DNA of 16,742 nt from Flavobacteriaceae bacterium (GCA_002693605.1 NZQO01000036.1:1-16742); one strand, 5' to 3'. Shown: positions 7,410 through 14,659, numbered from the stretch's first letter. Numbers and translations: made by a program. The notes: generated from the sequence alone by a model not told the origin.

Positions 7410-8585
7410 CTACTTTCGCCTGTATTTGGAAGTTTCCTCGAAAACGTGTTCGAGGATAGCGGCGTCCTGTTCGGTAAAATCGATATTGCGCCGCTCCATA
7501 ACTACCTTTGCTACCTCGAAGGCCTTGTCGGTCTTATAGGTGGTGGTACCCGCGCTTCCGTCCCAGCTGAAGCTTGGCACGAAATTTCTTGGAAAACCAC
7601 TTCCGAAGATATTCGCGCTCACGCCAACTACCGTACCTGTATTAAACATAGTATTGATGCCACATTTGCTGTGATCGCCCATCATTAATCCGCAAAATTG
7701 AAGTCCGGTGCGCGCAAAACCACCGGTTTCATAATCCCACAGCCGCACCTCGGCATAATTATTCTTTAGGTTGCTGTTGTTGGAATCTGCACCAATGTTG
7801 CACCACTCGCCAAGCACCGAATTGCCGAGAAAACCATCGTGCCCCTTGTTGGAAAACCCGAATATCACCGAATTGTTTACCTCGCCACCCACTTTGCTAT
7901 GCGGGCCAATTGTGGTGCCCGAGTAAATTTTAGCCCCCATCTTAACCGTGGCACCCTCACACAGTGCGAAGGGACCGCGAATCATAGCGCCCTCCATAAT
8001 TTCGGCATCCTTCCCTATGTAAATAGGCCCATCGGTGGCGTTTAATGAACAAAGGGGCAGAGTGGCTCCTTCCTCTATAAAAATAGGCTCCTTGCCAATG
8101 ACAACGACATTTTCGGGGATTGGCCGTGAGTTCCTATCGTGGGCAATCAATTGGAAATCGCGACGAATGGCCTCGTGGTTCTTCGCGAAAATATCCCACG
8201 TGTTTTCAATCCTAAGGATATCGTCCTCCACATATTGGGTGATTTCATAGGAATCGAAATCTACTTCCTGATCTTCCTTGGTATAAAAGGCAATAGGTTC
8301 ATCATCGTGAAATAGCGCCTGATTTTCCCGAAGGTTCTCAATATGTCCCACAAGCTCGGGGGTGGGCAAAAAGGAGGCGTTGATTAGAATGTTGTTTTCC
8401 AATTCCACCATCGGGTACTTTTCAGAAAGATAGTCCTCGGTAATGGTAGTAGTAGTAAACCCAAGGTACTTTTCCCATTTCTCGCGTATGGTCAAGATAC
8501 CGATGCGAATGTCGGCTACCGGACGGGTAAAAGTGAAAGGAAGCAGTTGGTTGCGCACGGCGCCGTCGAAGAGGATATAATTCAT
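7410..8585 (-). CDS. GlmU-like putative sugar nucleotidyltransferase with left-handed beta-helix
   Basis: This 391-residue protein is of the Bacteroidota 'GlmU family / putative sugar nucleotidyltransferase' type. I place the start at the ATG at 8585 (MNYILFDGAVRNQLLPFTFT), because this is where the conserved domain begins; 17 further codons upstream are open but not domain-like. The N-terminal half (about 1-165) is a nucleotidyltransferase-like domain with FTRPVADIRIGI, but it lacks the usual LxxGxGTRM nucleotide-binding signature. From about residue 166 a left-handed beta-helix of hexapeptide repeats follows (IGKDAEIMEGAMIRGP, AKIYSGTTIGPHSKVGG, GNSVLGEWCNIGADS), as in the acetyltransferase half of GlmU. 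A role in sugar activation for the envelope is likely but not shown. Its promoter sits directly behind the L31 terminator. Confidence 0.85.
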   Translation of the reverse strand: MNYILFDGAVRNQLLPFTFTRPVADIRIGILTIREKWEKYLGFTTTTITEDYLSEKYPMVELENNILINASFLPTPELVGHIENLRENQALFHDDEPIAFYTKEDQEVDFDSYEITQYVEDDILRIENTWDIFAKNHEAIRRDFQLIAHDRNSRPIPENVVVIGKEPIFIEEGATLPLCSLNATDGPIYIGKDAEIMEGAMIRGPFALCEGATVKMGAKIYSGTTIGPHSKVGGEVNNSVIFGFSNKGHDGFLGNSVLGEWCNIGADSNNSNLKNNYAEVRLWDYETGGFARTGLQFCGLMMGDHSKCGINTMFNTGTVVGVSANIFGSGFPRNFVPSFSWDGSAGTTTYKTDKAFEVAKVVMERRNIDFTEQDAAILEHVFEETSKYRRK

Positions 8586-8650
8586 AGTCAAGTTTTCAGA
8601 AAGGTGATACGTTAGTTGCAATAGGTTGCCGGGCATAGGGCACCGATATC

Positions 8651-8683
8651 CAAAAATAATATTTCTTGGGGTGGTAAAACAAA
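8651..8683 (-). promoter_or_regulatory. Promoter for the GlmU-like gene
   Basis: On the minus strand TTTG (8680-8683), a 21-bp spacer and TATTTTTG (8651-8658) form a good Bacteroidota promoter. Transcription would start near 8645, with a leader of about 60 nt. The -33 TTTG is formed by the end of the T-run of the preceding L31 terminator. Confidence 0.6.
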
Positions 8684-8708
8684 AAAGCCCTCGATTTCTC
8701 GAAGGCTT
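8681..8708 (-). terminator. Rho-independent terminator of the L31 gene
   Basis: On the minus strand a 10-bp stem (AAGCCTTCGA / TCGAGGGCTT, one G-U pair) is closed by a GAAA tetraloop and runs into six T residues. It lies about 20 bp beyond the L31 stop codon. Confidence 0.9.
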
Positions 8709-8730
8709 GTTTATTGTTGGGAAACAACTG

Positions 8731-8994
8731 TTAGTTGTTCTCCTCTTTTTTGAATTTCTTGTACTTGTTCTTGAACTTGTCGATACGACCGGCGGTATCG
8801 ATTAGTTTTGCCTTACCGGTATAGTATGGGTGAGAGGTCCTGGAAATTTCCAATTTCACCAAAGGATACTCGGTTCCGTCAACTTCAATCGTTTCTTTCG
8901 TTTCGGCGGTAGATTTAGTCAAGAAAACGTCATCGTTAGACATGTCCTTAAACGCTACTACTCTATAATTTTCAGGATGGATACCTTTTCTCAT
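8731..8994 (-). CDS. rpmE2: 50S ribosomal protein L31 type B
   Basis: This 87-residue ribosomal protein begins [20 protein letters not shown] and contains the family block [27 protein letters not shown]. Type B (zinc-independent) is assigned because there is no cysteine anywhere in the protein, while the zinc-binding type A form has a CxxC set, and because the length and the insertion between the two halves fit YkgM/RpmE2. It is part of the large ribosomal subunit near the central protuberance. The C-terminus is strongly basic ([11 protein letters not shown]). It is a single-gene transcription unit with its own promoter and terminator. Confidence 0.95.
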   Translation of the reverse strand: MRKGIHPENYRVVAFKDMSNDDVFLTKSTAETKETIEVDGTEYPLVKLEISRTSHPYYTGKAKLIDTAGRIDKFKNKYKKFKKEENN

Positions 8995-9020
8995 TGTATT
9001 CGATCTTTATTTTGAGAGTG

Positions 9021-9050
9021 CAAATTTAAGCATTTATTGTAAATTCACAA
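9021..9050 (-). promoter_or_regulatory. Promoter for rpmE2
   Basis: On the minus strand TTG (9048-9050), a 19-bp spacer and TAAATTTG (9021-9028) match the Bacteroidota TTG / TAnnTTTG promoter. The expected start near 9014 gives a short leader of about 20 nt before the L31 ATG. Confidence 0.65.
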
Positions 9051-9099
9051 TACTTATGCGAAAATTTTGAATTAAAAATTTCGGCACGTAACATTTTAC

Positions 9100-9107
9100 T
9101 ACTTTTG
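9100..9107 (+). promoter_or_regulatory. -7 promoter element for the DUF4199 - glycosyltransferase unit
   Basis: TACTTTTG is an exact TAnnTTTG match 35 bp upstream of the DUF4199 ATG. No clear TTG lies at the -33 position. Confidence 0.45.
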
Positions 9108-9142
9108 CTTACTAACTGCCAAAACCAACTAAATTTCAAATC

Positions 9143-9673
9143 ATGGAAAATCAAAAAGCCTCGGTGCAAAAAATTGCCCTCAACTACGGTTTAATCTTAG
9201 CCCTACTAACCATTGGCCTCTCGGTTGTGGTGTGGGTAATGGGCGCCCATATGGACCAGCCCTGGTGGCAATCGGCCCTGAATTTTATCTTTATGACCGC
9301 ATGCATTGTATACGGGCTTAAGGCTTTCAAGAAAGAAGGTGACGGGTTTATGAGCTTGGGCGATGCCCTAAAGACGGGCCTTGCCATCTCACTCGTTGCC
9401 GGGCTCATCGGCTCCATTTTTACCTATATATTTATTACGGTAATTGAGCCCGAGTTTATTAACCAGATGCTAGACGCCACCCGCGACAAGATGATCGAGG
9501 ATCAATCCAACATGACGCAGGAGCAAATGGACATGGCAATGGACATGACCGAAAAATTCATGAGCCCATGGTTTATGTTCGCAATGGGCCTTATTGCGTC
9601 GTTGTTTTTCGGATTTATCATTTCGCTGGTAGCGGGGCTGATAATGAAGCAGAACAGACCCTCATACGAGTAA
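9143..9673 (+). CDS. DUF4199 domain membrane protein
   Basis: This 176-residue integral membrane protein has four hydrophobic segments (about residues 14-34, 43-60, 77-100 and 143-170). The GDGFMSLGDALKTGLAISLVAGLIGSIFTYIF block is typical of DUF4199. A methionine- and acid-rich helical loop (about 113-140, with MTQEQMDMAMDMTEKFM) lies between the third and fourth segments. The function is unknown. The gene stops 3 bp before the family 2 glycosyltransferase, so the two are surely cotranscribed. A DUF4199 gene just before a DPM1-like glycosyltransferase is an arrangement I associate with flavobacterial genomes, suggesting a shared envelope role. Confidence 0.88.
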   Translation: MENQKASVQKIALNYGLILALLTIGLSVVVWVMGAHMDQPWWQSALNFIFMTACIVYGLKAFKKEGDGFMSLGDALKTGLAISLVAGLIGSIFTYIFITVIEPEFINQMLDATRDKMIEDQSNMTQEQMDMAMDMTEKFMSPWFMFAMGLIASLFFGFIISLVAGLIMKQNRPSYE

Positions 9674-9676
9674 CCC

Positions 9677-10624
9677 ATGAATATTTCCATTGTCATTCCC
9701 CTTCTCAACGAGGCGGAATCCATACAAGAACTTCACCGTTGGACTGCAGGCGTAATGCAGTCCAATGGTTTTTTGTATGAAATCATTTTTATAGACGATG
9801 GAAGCACTGATGGGTCTTGGGAGATTATAGACAAGCTGTCCCGCGAGCATCCCGAGGTAAAGGCCATACGCTTTTTGAAGAACTTCGGAAAATCACAGGC
9901 CCTGCACGCCGGCTTCGCGAAAGCTATTGGCGAGGTGGTCATTACCATGGATGCCGACCTGCAGGACAACCCAGAGGAAATACCCGAGTTGTACAAAATG
10001 GTCACCTCCCACGGGTACGACCTTGTCTCCGGTTGGAAGAAAAAACGGTACGATTCGGTCGTATCAAAAAACCTTCCTTCCAAATTATTCAATTTTGCGG
10101 CGCGGAAAACCTCTGGCGTAGCCCTGCACGATTTCAACTGTGGGCTCAAGGCCTATAAAAACGAGGTAATCAAGACCATTGAGGTAACGGGCGAGATGCA
10201 CCGTTACATACCCGTATTGGCTAAGAATGCCGGCTTCGGAAAAATTGGCGAAAAAGTAGTACTGCACCAAGCGCGAAAGTACGGTACCACCAAGTTTGGC
10301 GCCGAACGCTTTGTGCGCGGTTTCCTAGACCTTATCACTATTTGGTTTCTATCCAGTTTTGGCAAGCGCCCAATGCATCTTTTCGGGGCATGGGGGGCTT
10401 TCATGTTCTTTGTTGGCTTTCTGTTCGCGCTTTACCTGGGCATCGACAAACTCTTCATTGACCCAAAGGGCAGGTTAATTACGCAACGGCCCGAATTCTA
10501 CATCACGCTGACCGCCATGGTCATGGGCACCCAACTGTTCCTGGCAGGCTTTATTGGGGAGCTCATTCTTCGAAATAGAAAGGAAACGAAAAACTACATC
10601 GTTAAAGAACACCGAAACCTCTAA
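9677..10624 (+). CDS. Membrane-anchored family 2 glycosyltransferase (polyprenyl-phosphate type)
   Basis: This 315-residue GT-A glycosyltransferase resembles DPM1, GtrB and ArnC. The nucleotide-sugar site shows VIPLLNEAESI (6-16), IDDGSTDGS (39-47) and the DxD-type MDADLQDNP (91-99). The acceptor region includes RYIPVLAKNAGF (176-187) and HQARKYGTTKFG (197-208). Two C-terminal transmembrane helices (about 236-256 and 275-297) anchor it in the inner membrane, as in GtrB-type enzymes, which transfer a sugar from a nucleotide donor to a polyprenyl phosphate. The exact sugar is unknown. It follows the DUF4199 gene by 3 bp and precedes the phosphosugar mutase by 76 bp. Confidence 0.9.
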   Translation: MNISIVIPLLNEAESIQELHRWTAGVMQSNGFLYEIIFIDDGSTDGSWEIIDKLSREHPEVKAIRFLKNFGKSQALHAGFAKAIGEVVITMDADLQDNPEEIPELYKMVTSHGYDLVSGWKKKRYDSVVSKNLPSKLFNFAARKTSGVALHDFNCGLKAYKNEVIKTIEVTGEMHRYIPVLAKNAGFGKIGEKVVLHQARKYGTTKFGAERFVRGFLDLITIWFLSSFGKRPMHLFGAWGAFMFFVGFLFALYLGIDKLFIDPKGRLITQRPEFYITLTAMVMGTQLFLAGFIGELILRNRKETKNYIVKEHRNL

Positions 10625-10644
10625 GAATAACAAATTGGTTTCGT

Positions 10645-10652
10645 TATTTTTG
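10645..10652 (+). promoter_or_regulatory. -7 promoter element before the phosphosugar mutase
   Basis: TATTTTTG is an exact TAnnTTTG match 48 bp upstream of the mutase ATG. The only nearby TTG is too close (7 bp) to serve as -33, so this is a weak call. It may allow the mutase - exporter pair to be expressed separately from the glycosyltransferase. Confidence 0.35.
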
Positions 10653-10700
10653 CACTTTCTGCCGCCGCGCAGCCAAAGATAACCGCAATACAACGAATAC

Positions 10701-12419
10701 ATGATCTATGTAGACCCGAACACCCTGGAACGCGTCAATAAATGGCTAACGCCTTTTTTCGATTCGGAAACCCAACGCACCATCAAGGAAATGATCGCCC
10801 ACGACCCGAAAGGGCTAGAAGACAGTTTTTACAAGGACCTTGCCTTCGGAACCGGGGGTATGCGCGGAATTATGGGAGTTGGCGACAACAGGATTAACAA
10901 ATATACCCTGGGAAGGAATACACAAGGGCTTAGCAACTACCTGAAAAAACAATTTACGGGCGAAACTCTCAAGGTCGCCATCGCGTACGACTGTCGACAT
11001 AACAGCAAGGAATTGGCCCAGACCGTGGCCGAGGTTTTCACTGCCAACGATATACAGGTATACCTATTTTCGGAATTGCGGCCCACCCCCGAGCTTTCCT
11101 TCGCCGTAAGGCACCTAGAATGCCATTGCGGAATTGTGCTTACCGCCTCGCACAATCCGCCACAGTACAACGGCTATAAGGTGTACTGGCAGGACGGCGG
11201 CCAATTGGTGCCCCCGCAGGATGGAGAGATTATTTCCGAAATTAACGCGTTGGAGTATACCGATATTAATTTCGATGCCAACAACTCCCTCATCACGACC
11301 CTCGATGCCGAGGTTGATACCGCATTTGCCTCCGCCTCCATAAAGAACGGAAGTTTCAACACCCCGCAAGCTGCAAAGGATAATTTGAAAATTGTTTTTA
11401 CCTCATTGCACGGCACCTCCATTACAATGATACCCCGCGTCTTGGAAAGCGCCGGTTACAAAAATTTCAGTATCGTTGCCAAGCAGGCCGAGCCAGATGG
11501 CGATTTTCCTACGGTTAAAAGCCCGAATCCCGAAGAGCCCGAGGCACTGGACATGGCCTTGCGCCAAGCCGAGCGCGAAGGTGCAGACATCGTTATTGGC
11601 ACCGATCCAGACTGCGACCGGCTGGGAATTGCCGTACGCAACCCAGAAGGAAAAATGACATTGCTAAACGGCAACCAGGCCATGGTACTGAAAACGCACT
11701 TCCTCCTGCAGCAATGGGAGCGGGCAGGAAAACTGGATGGCAGGCAGTTCGTCGCTTCCACCATCGTTTCGACCCCTATGGTACGCATCGTGGCAGAAGA
11801 TTTCAATGTGCGCTACAAAGAAGGGCTTACCGGCTTCAAATGGATTGCCAAAATGGTGAAAGACTTTCCTAACCTAGAGTTTATTGGGGGGGGTGAGGAA
11901 AGTTTCGGCTATATGGTGGGCGACTTCGTTCGCGATAAGGATGCCGTCACCGCTACCCTACTGGCTTGCGAAATTGCCGCCCAGAAAAAGGCTTTGGGCA
12001 CGAGCCTCTACCACTATCTACAAGATATTTACACGCGGTATGGCTATTACGAGGAACATCTCGTTTCGCTCGTTAAGGAAGGAAAACAAGGCGCGGAGGA
12101 AATAGCCAAGATGATGCACGAACTGCGCGAGAACCCGTTTACCGAAATTGCCGATAGCAAGGTGGTGCGCATTGAGGACTACCAAAAGGGCGAAGCCCGC
12201 AACTTGGAAGATGGCTCCACCTCGGCACTCGACATACCAACTTCCAATGTATTGATATACTATACCGAAGATGGCAGCAAGATTGCCGCACGCCCCAGTG
12301 GCACCGAGCCCAAGATTAAATTCTATATGAGCGTGAATACGAAGGAGTACGACGCAAACGCCGCAACGGTCCTGCATAAGAAAATTGACTCTATTGTTAC
12401 CTACCTAAATATTCGTTAG
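10701..12419 (+). CDS. Phosphosugar mutase (phosphoglucomutase/phosphomannomutase family)
   Basis: This 572-residue alpha-D-phosphohexomutase interconverts hexose 1-phosphate and 6-phosphate through a phosphoserine enzyme. All four active-site blocks are present: FGTGGMRG (49-56), TASHNPPQYNGYK with catalytic Ser150, the Mg2+-binding TDPDCDRLG with Asp302, Asp304 and Asp306, the sugar-binding GGGEESFGY (397-404) and the phosphate-binding RPSGTEPK (531-538). The length matches the long PGM2/PgcA-like branch, which is often a phosphoglucomutase but can also act on mannose or ribose phosphate, so I give no symbol. The enzyme is cytoplasmic. The last base of its TAG stop is the first base of the GTG start of the ABC exporter, implying translational coupling. 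Confidence 0.93.
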   Translation: MIYVDPNTLERVNKWLTPFFDSETQRTIKEMIAHDPKGLEDSFYKDLAFGTGGMRGIMGVGDNRINKYTLGRNTQGLSNYLKKQFTGETLKVAIAYDCRHNSKELAQTVAEVFTANDIQVYLFSELRPTPELSFAVRHLECHCGIVLTASHNPPQYNGYKVYWQDGGQLVPPQDGEIISEINALEYTDINFDANNSLITTLDAEVDTAFASASIKNGSFNTPQAAKDNLKIVFTSLHGTSITMIPRVLESAGYKNFSIVAKQAEPDGDFPTVKSPNPEEPEALDMALRQAEREGADIVIGTDPDCDRLGIAVRNPEGKMTLLNGNQAMVLKTHFLLQQWERAGKLDGRQFVASTIVSTPMVRIVAEDFNVRYKEGLTGFKWIAKMVKDFPNLEFIGGGEESFGYMVGDFVRDKDAVTATLLACEIAAQKKALGTSLYHYLQDIYTRYGYYEEHLVSLVKEGKQGAEEIAKMMHELRENPFTEIADSKVVRIEDYQKGEARNLEDGSTSALDIPTSNVLIYYTEDGSKIAARPSGTEPKIKFYMSVNTKEYDANAATVLHKKIDSIVTYLNIR

Positions 12420-14242
12420 TGAAATATTTCAGAAAAATAATCAGGTATGCCCTGCCCTACAAAAAATACGCGTGGCTAAATATTATTGCGAACGTGTTTT
12501 ACGCACTCTTCGGGACCTTGGCCATGGTATCGTTATTTCCGATGTTGTCCGTGCTTTTCGACAATACCAAACGCCTAAAAACCGAACCCGTTTGGACCGG
12601 AATTGCCGACGCAAAGGATTATTTTGAAAATTACCTCAACTTTTTCGTAACGCAGCGTGCCGATGAAGGGCCCGGGCAAGTGCTGTTTTTCATGGTATTA
12701 TTGGTCATTGGAATGTTCCTGCTAAAAAATCTTTTCGGGTACTTGGCAATGTACTTTATAACCTACCTGCGTAACGGCGTGCTCAAGGACCTGCGAAACG
12801 AACTGTACCGAAAAACGGTAGCCCTGCCCGTTTCCTTCTATTCCGAAAAGCGCAAGGGCGACACCATTGCCCGTATTACCAGCGATGTGCTGGAAATACA
12901 GCACTCATTCCTCTCCATCCTCGAACTAATTGTACGGGAACCCCTCACTATTTTATTCGCCATTATTGCGATGCTGTTAATAAGCGTGAAACTTACCCTC
13001 TTCGTTTTCATCTTTATTCCCATATCGGGATTGATCATTTCACGGATTGGGAAAAGCCTGAAGAAAAAATCGGATAGGGTGCAGCGCGAGCAGGGATATT
13101 TCCTTTCCATACTTGAGGAAACCCTTGGCGGATTGAAAATTATAAAGGGGTTTAACGCAGAGGGCATCTTCAACCGGAAATTTCAGCAGTCGACCACGCG
13201 ATTTTATAAGTATTCGAATTCCCTCGTAAATAGACAAAATTTGGCCTCGCCTACTAGCGAGTTTCTAGGTATCGTGGTGATTGCCGTAATTTTATGGTAC
13301 GGCGGCCATATGGTATTGGTGGAAAACAGCCTGCAACCCGAACTATTTATCGTCTATATGGGCCTGGCCTATCAAATATTAACGCCCGCTAAGGCCATTA
13401 GCAAGGCTAGCTATGGTGTTAAAAAGGGAAATGCAGCCGCCGAGCGCGTACTTGAAATCCTGGAGACGGAAGCCAGCATACAGGATGCGCCAAACGCAAT
13501 CGAAAAAGCCTCGTTCAACGAGGCCGTTATACTCGACAATATTTCGTTTAAATATGAGGACGAATATGTGCTAAAGGACTTTTCGCTATCCGTTCCCAAG
13601 GGCCATACCGTGGCACTCGTAGGGCAGAGCGGCAGTGGCAAGAGCACCATCGCCAACCTAGTGACCCGCTTTTACGATGTTAACAGAGGAACCATTCGCA
13701 TTGACGGGACCGATATCAAGGAAATTAGCCAGCGTTCCCTCAGATCGTTATTGGGCCTGGTAACACAGGATTCCATACTGTTTAACGACACTATCAAGGA
13801 AAATTTATTGGTGGCCAAGGAAAACGCGACCGACCTAGAAATAGAGGACGCACTAAAGGTCGCTAATGCATGGGAATTCGTAAAGGCCTTGCCCCTCGGT
13901 ATCGATACCAATATAGGCGATAGCGGCAATAAGCTGAGCGGCGGGCAAAAACAGCGCCTAAGCATAGCCCGGGCCGTGCTGAAGAACCCGCCCATCATGA
14001 TTCTCGATGAGGCCACCTCTGCCCTCGATACCGAGAGCGAGCGCCTAGTACAGGATGCCCTGGAAAATATGATGAAAAACCGAACCTCCATTGTTATTGC
14101 GCACCGGCTTTCCACCATTCAGAATGCCGATACTATTGTCGTACTAAGCAAGGGAACAATCGTAGAGCAAGGTAGGCATAGTGAGCTATTAGCCAAGGAA
14201 GGCGTATACCACAACCTTGTTGCGATGCAGTCACTGGCATAA
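12419..14242 (+). CDS. ABC exporter, fused permease and ATPase (MsbA-like)
   Basis: This 607-residue half-transporter has an N-terminal six-helix exporter domain (about 1-335) and a C-terminal ATPase. The nucleotide-binding motifs are intact: Walker A GQSGSGKST (402-410), Q-loop Gln450, signature LSGGQKQR (506-513), Walker B IMILDEATSALD (526-537) and the switch His562. It should act as a homodimer in the inner membrane. Lipid A/glycolipid flippases and multidrug exporters share this form; linkage to a sugar mutase and glycosyltransferase favours a lipid or glycolipid substrate, but that is inference. The start is GTG, overlapping the mutase stop by one base (TAGTG). A bidirectional hairpin terminator follows about 67 bp after the stop. 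Confidence 0.92.
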   Translation: MKYFRKIIRYALPYKKYAWLNIIANVFYALFGTLAMVSLFPMLSVLFDNTKRLKTEPVWTGIADAKDYFENYLNFFVTQRADEGPGQVLFFMVLLVIGMFLLKNLFGYLAMYFITYLRNGVLKDLRNELYRKTVALPVSFYSEKRKGDTIARITSDVLEIQHSFLSILELIVREPLTILFAIIAMLLISVKLTLFVFIFIPISGLIISRIGKSLKKKSDRVQREQGYFLSILEETLGGLKIIKGFNAEGIFNRKFQQSTTRFYKYSNSLVNRQNLASPTSEFLGIVVIAVILWYGGHMVLVENSLQPELFIVYMGLAYQILTPAKAISKASYGVKKGNAAAERVLEILETEASIQDAPNAIEKASFNEAVILDNISFKYEDEYVLKDFSLSVPKGHTVALVGQSGSGKSTIANLVTRFYDVNRGTIRIDGTDIKEISQRSLRSLLGLVTQDSILFNDTIKENLLVAKENATDLEIEDALKVANAWEFVKALPLGIDTNIGDSGNKLSGGQKQRLSIARAVLKNPPIMILDEATSALDTESERLVQDALENMMKNRTSIVIAHRLSTIQNADTIVVLSKGTIVEQGRHSELLAKEGVYHNLVAMQSLA

Positions 14243-14305
14243 CTATTGCCAAGTATAATCAGGAAAATGTTGAAGCCTCCCCTTGTGGGCCCAAAAACTA
14301 GACCT

Positions 14306-14338
14306 AAAAAAAAGAGCGGTTGGGGCTCCGCTCTTTTT
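14306..14338. terminator. Terminator of sRNA copy A, also able to end the ABC exporter transcript
   Basis: An 11-bp stem (AAAAAGAGCGG / CCGCTCTTTTT) encloses an 8-nt loop. On the minus strand it runs into eight T residues, on the plus strand into five, so it probably works in both directions but better on the minus strand. Confidence 0.85.
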
Positions 14339-14388
14339 GATTTTGTCGTCGCAATTGGGGCTCGCGACAACTACATAAGTAAGTTAAG
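14306..14388 (-). ncRNA. Candidate small RNA, copy A
   Basis: On the minus strand a well-formed promoter is followed by about 83 nt ending in a rho-independent terminator, with no open frame. The predicted RNA has an unpaired leader containing ACTTATGTA. It is followed by a hairpin (TTGTCGCG / CG-A-CGACAA, loop AGCCCCAATTG, plus-strand 14343-14370), a short A-rich linker, and the terminator hairpin whose loop is again AGCCCCAA. Two loops showing the same C-rich sequence is a common design in trans-acting sRNAs that base-pair with G-rich targets. The structure is seen in sequence; expression and function are inferred. The 5' end is estimated from the -7 element and may be off by a few bases. 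It could belong to an already described flavobacterial sRNA family; I cannot check. Confidence 0.65.
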
Positions 14389-14394
14389 TTGAAT

Positions 14395-14426
14395 CAAATA
14401 TAGAATGTATTTTTATATCTACCAAA
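14395..14426 (-). promoter_or_regulatory. Promoter of candidate sRNA copy A
   Basis: On the minus strand TTTG (14423-14426), a 20-bp spacer and TATATTTG (14395-14402) form a near-ideal Bacteroidota promoter. No protein-coding gene lies downstream in this direction, which is the main reason to read the following hairpins as an independent small RNA. Confidence 0.65.
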
Positions 14427-14444
14427 TATTTTTTGCACTTAATC
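14426..14444. repeat. Upstream repeat block 1, copy A
   Basis: The 19-mer ATATTTTTTGCACTTAATC matches 14683-14701 at 18 of 19 positions. A related CACTTTATCGAT lies at 14457-14468. These blocks lie upstream of each candidate sRNA promoter and may be regulator sites or simply remnants of the duplication. Confidence 0.6.
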
Positions 14445-14491
14445 TGAACAAAATTACACTTTATCGATTTTTAGTTAAGCAATATTAATGT

Positions 14492-14533
14492 TTTTCCTAC
14501 ACGAAAATGTGTTTCATTTTTTCTATACGAAAA
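14492..14533. repeat. Repeated CCTACACGAAAA-type elements upstream of sRNA copy A
   Basis: TTTTCCTACACGAAAA (14492-14507) and TTTTTCTATACGAAAA (14518-14533) agree at 14 of 16 positions and are spaced by 26 bp. The 11-mer TTTTCCTACAC recurs exactly at 14716-14726 upstream of copy B. A regulator-binding role is possible but unproven. Confidence 0.5.
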
Positions 14534-14537
14534 AGAT

Positions 14538-14573
14538 AAAAAAACGGGTCAGCCCCCGCTAAGACCCGTTTTT
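14538..14573. terminator. Terminator of sRNA copy B
   Basis: An 11-bp stem (AAAAACGGGTC / GACCCGTTTTT) with a 12-nt loop runs into seven T residues on the minus strand and five on the plus strand. Inside the loop AGC and GCT could pair to leave a GGGG tetraloop on the minus strand. Confidence 0.85.
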
Positions 14574-14626
14574 ATTGCGTTCCCATTACAGTTGGGGCTG
14601 ATAATGGAGAACTATACATAAGTAGT
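14538..14626 (-). ncRNA. Candidate small RNA, copy B
   Basis: This is a second unit with the same layout as copy A, about 230 bp away. On the minus strand it has the ACTTATGTA leader, then a 10-bp hairpin (GTTC-T-CCATTA / TAATGGGAAC, plus-strand 14579-14612) with loop TCAGCCCCAACTG, then a terminator. The stem sequence is quite different from copy A yet pairing is kept, while the AGCCCCAA loop is unchanged; that pattern points to selection on RNA structure. Unlike copy A, the terminator loop is G-rich (TTAGCGGGGGCT) and complementary to the C-rich loops. The promoter is weaker than that of copy A, so the 5' end is less certain. It could be a functional paralogue or a decaying duplicate. Confidence 0.55.
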
Positions 14627-14632
14627 ATGGGA

Positions 14633-14659
14633 TAAATGTAGTAGATTAATTCCTACAAA
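14633..14659 (-). promoter_or_regulatory. Possible promoter of candidate sRNA copy B
   Basis: On the minus strand TTTG (14656-14659), a 15-bp spacer and TACATTTA (14633-14640) resemble the copy A promoter, with one mismatch in the -7 element and a short spacer. It is placed equivalently with respect to the ACTTATGTA leader. Confidence 0.35.

Noticed and set aside
8586..8636. Start of the GlmU-like gene at an upstream ATG
   Set aside because: The conserved domain begins at MNYILFDGA; the extra 17 residues look like translated leader and would start only about 9 nt after the predicted transcription start.
10630..10652. Terminator hairpin after the glycosyltransferase gene (AACAAA...TTTCGTT followed by Ts)
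   Set aside because: The stem is short, AT-rich and mismatched, and the T-run is better explained as part of a -7 promoter element.
14306..14612. Reading the repeated hairpins as a plus-strand leader or riboswitch for the ECF sigma gene
   Set aside because: The terminator T-runs are longer on the minus strand, the best promoter points leftward and the element order (leader, hairpin, terminator) only makes sense on the minus strand. I cannot exclude that the plus strand is also transcribed.
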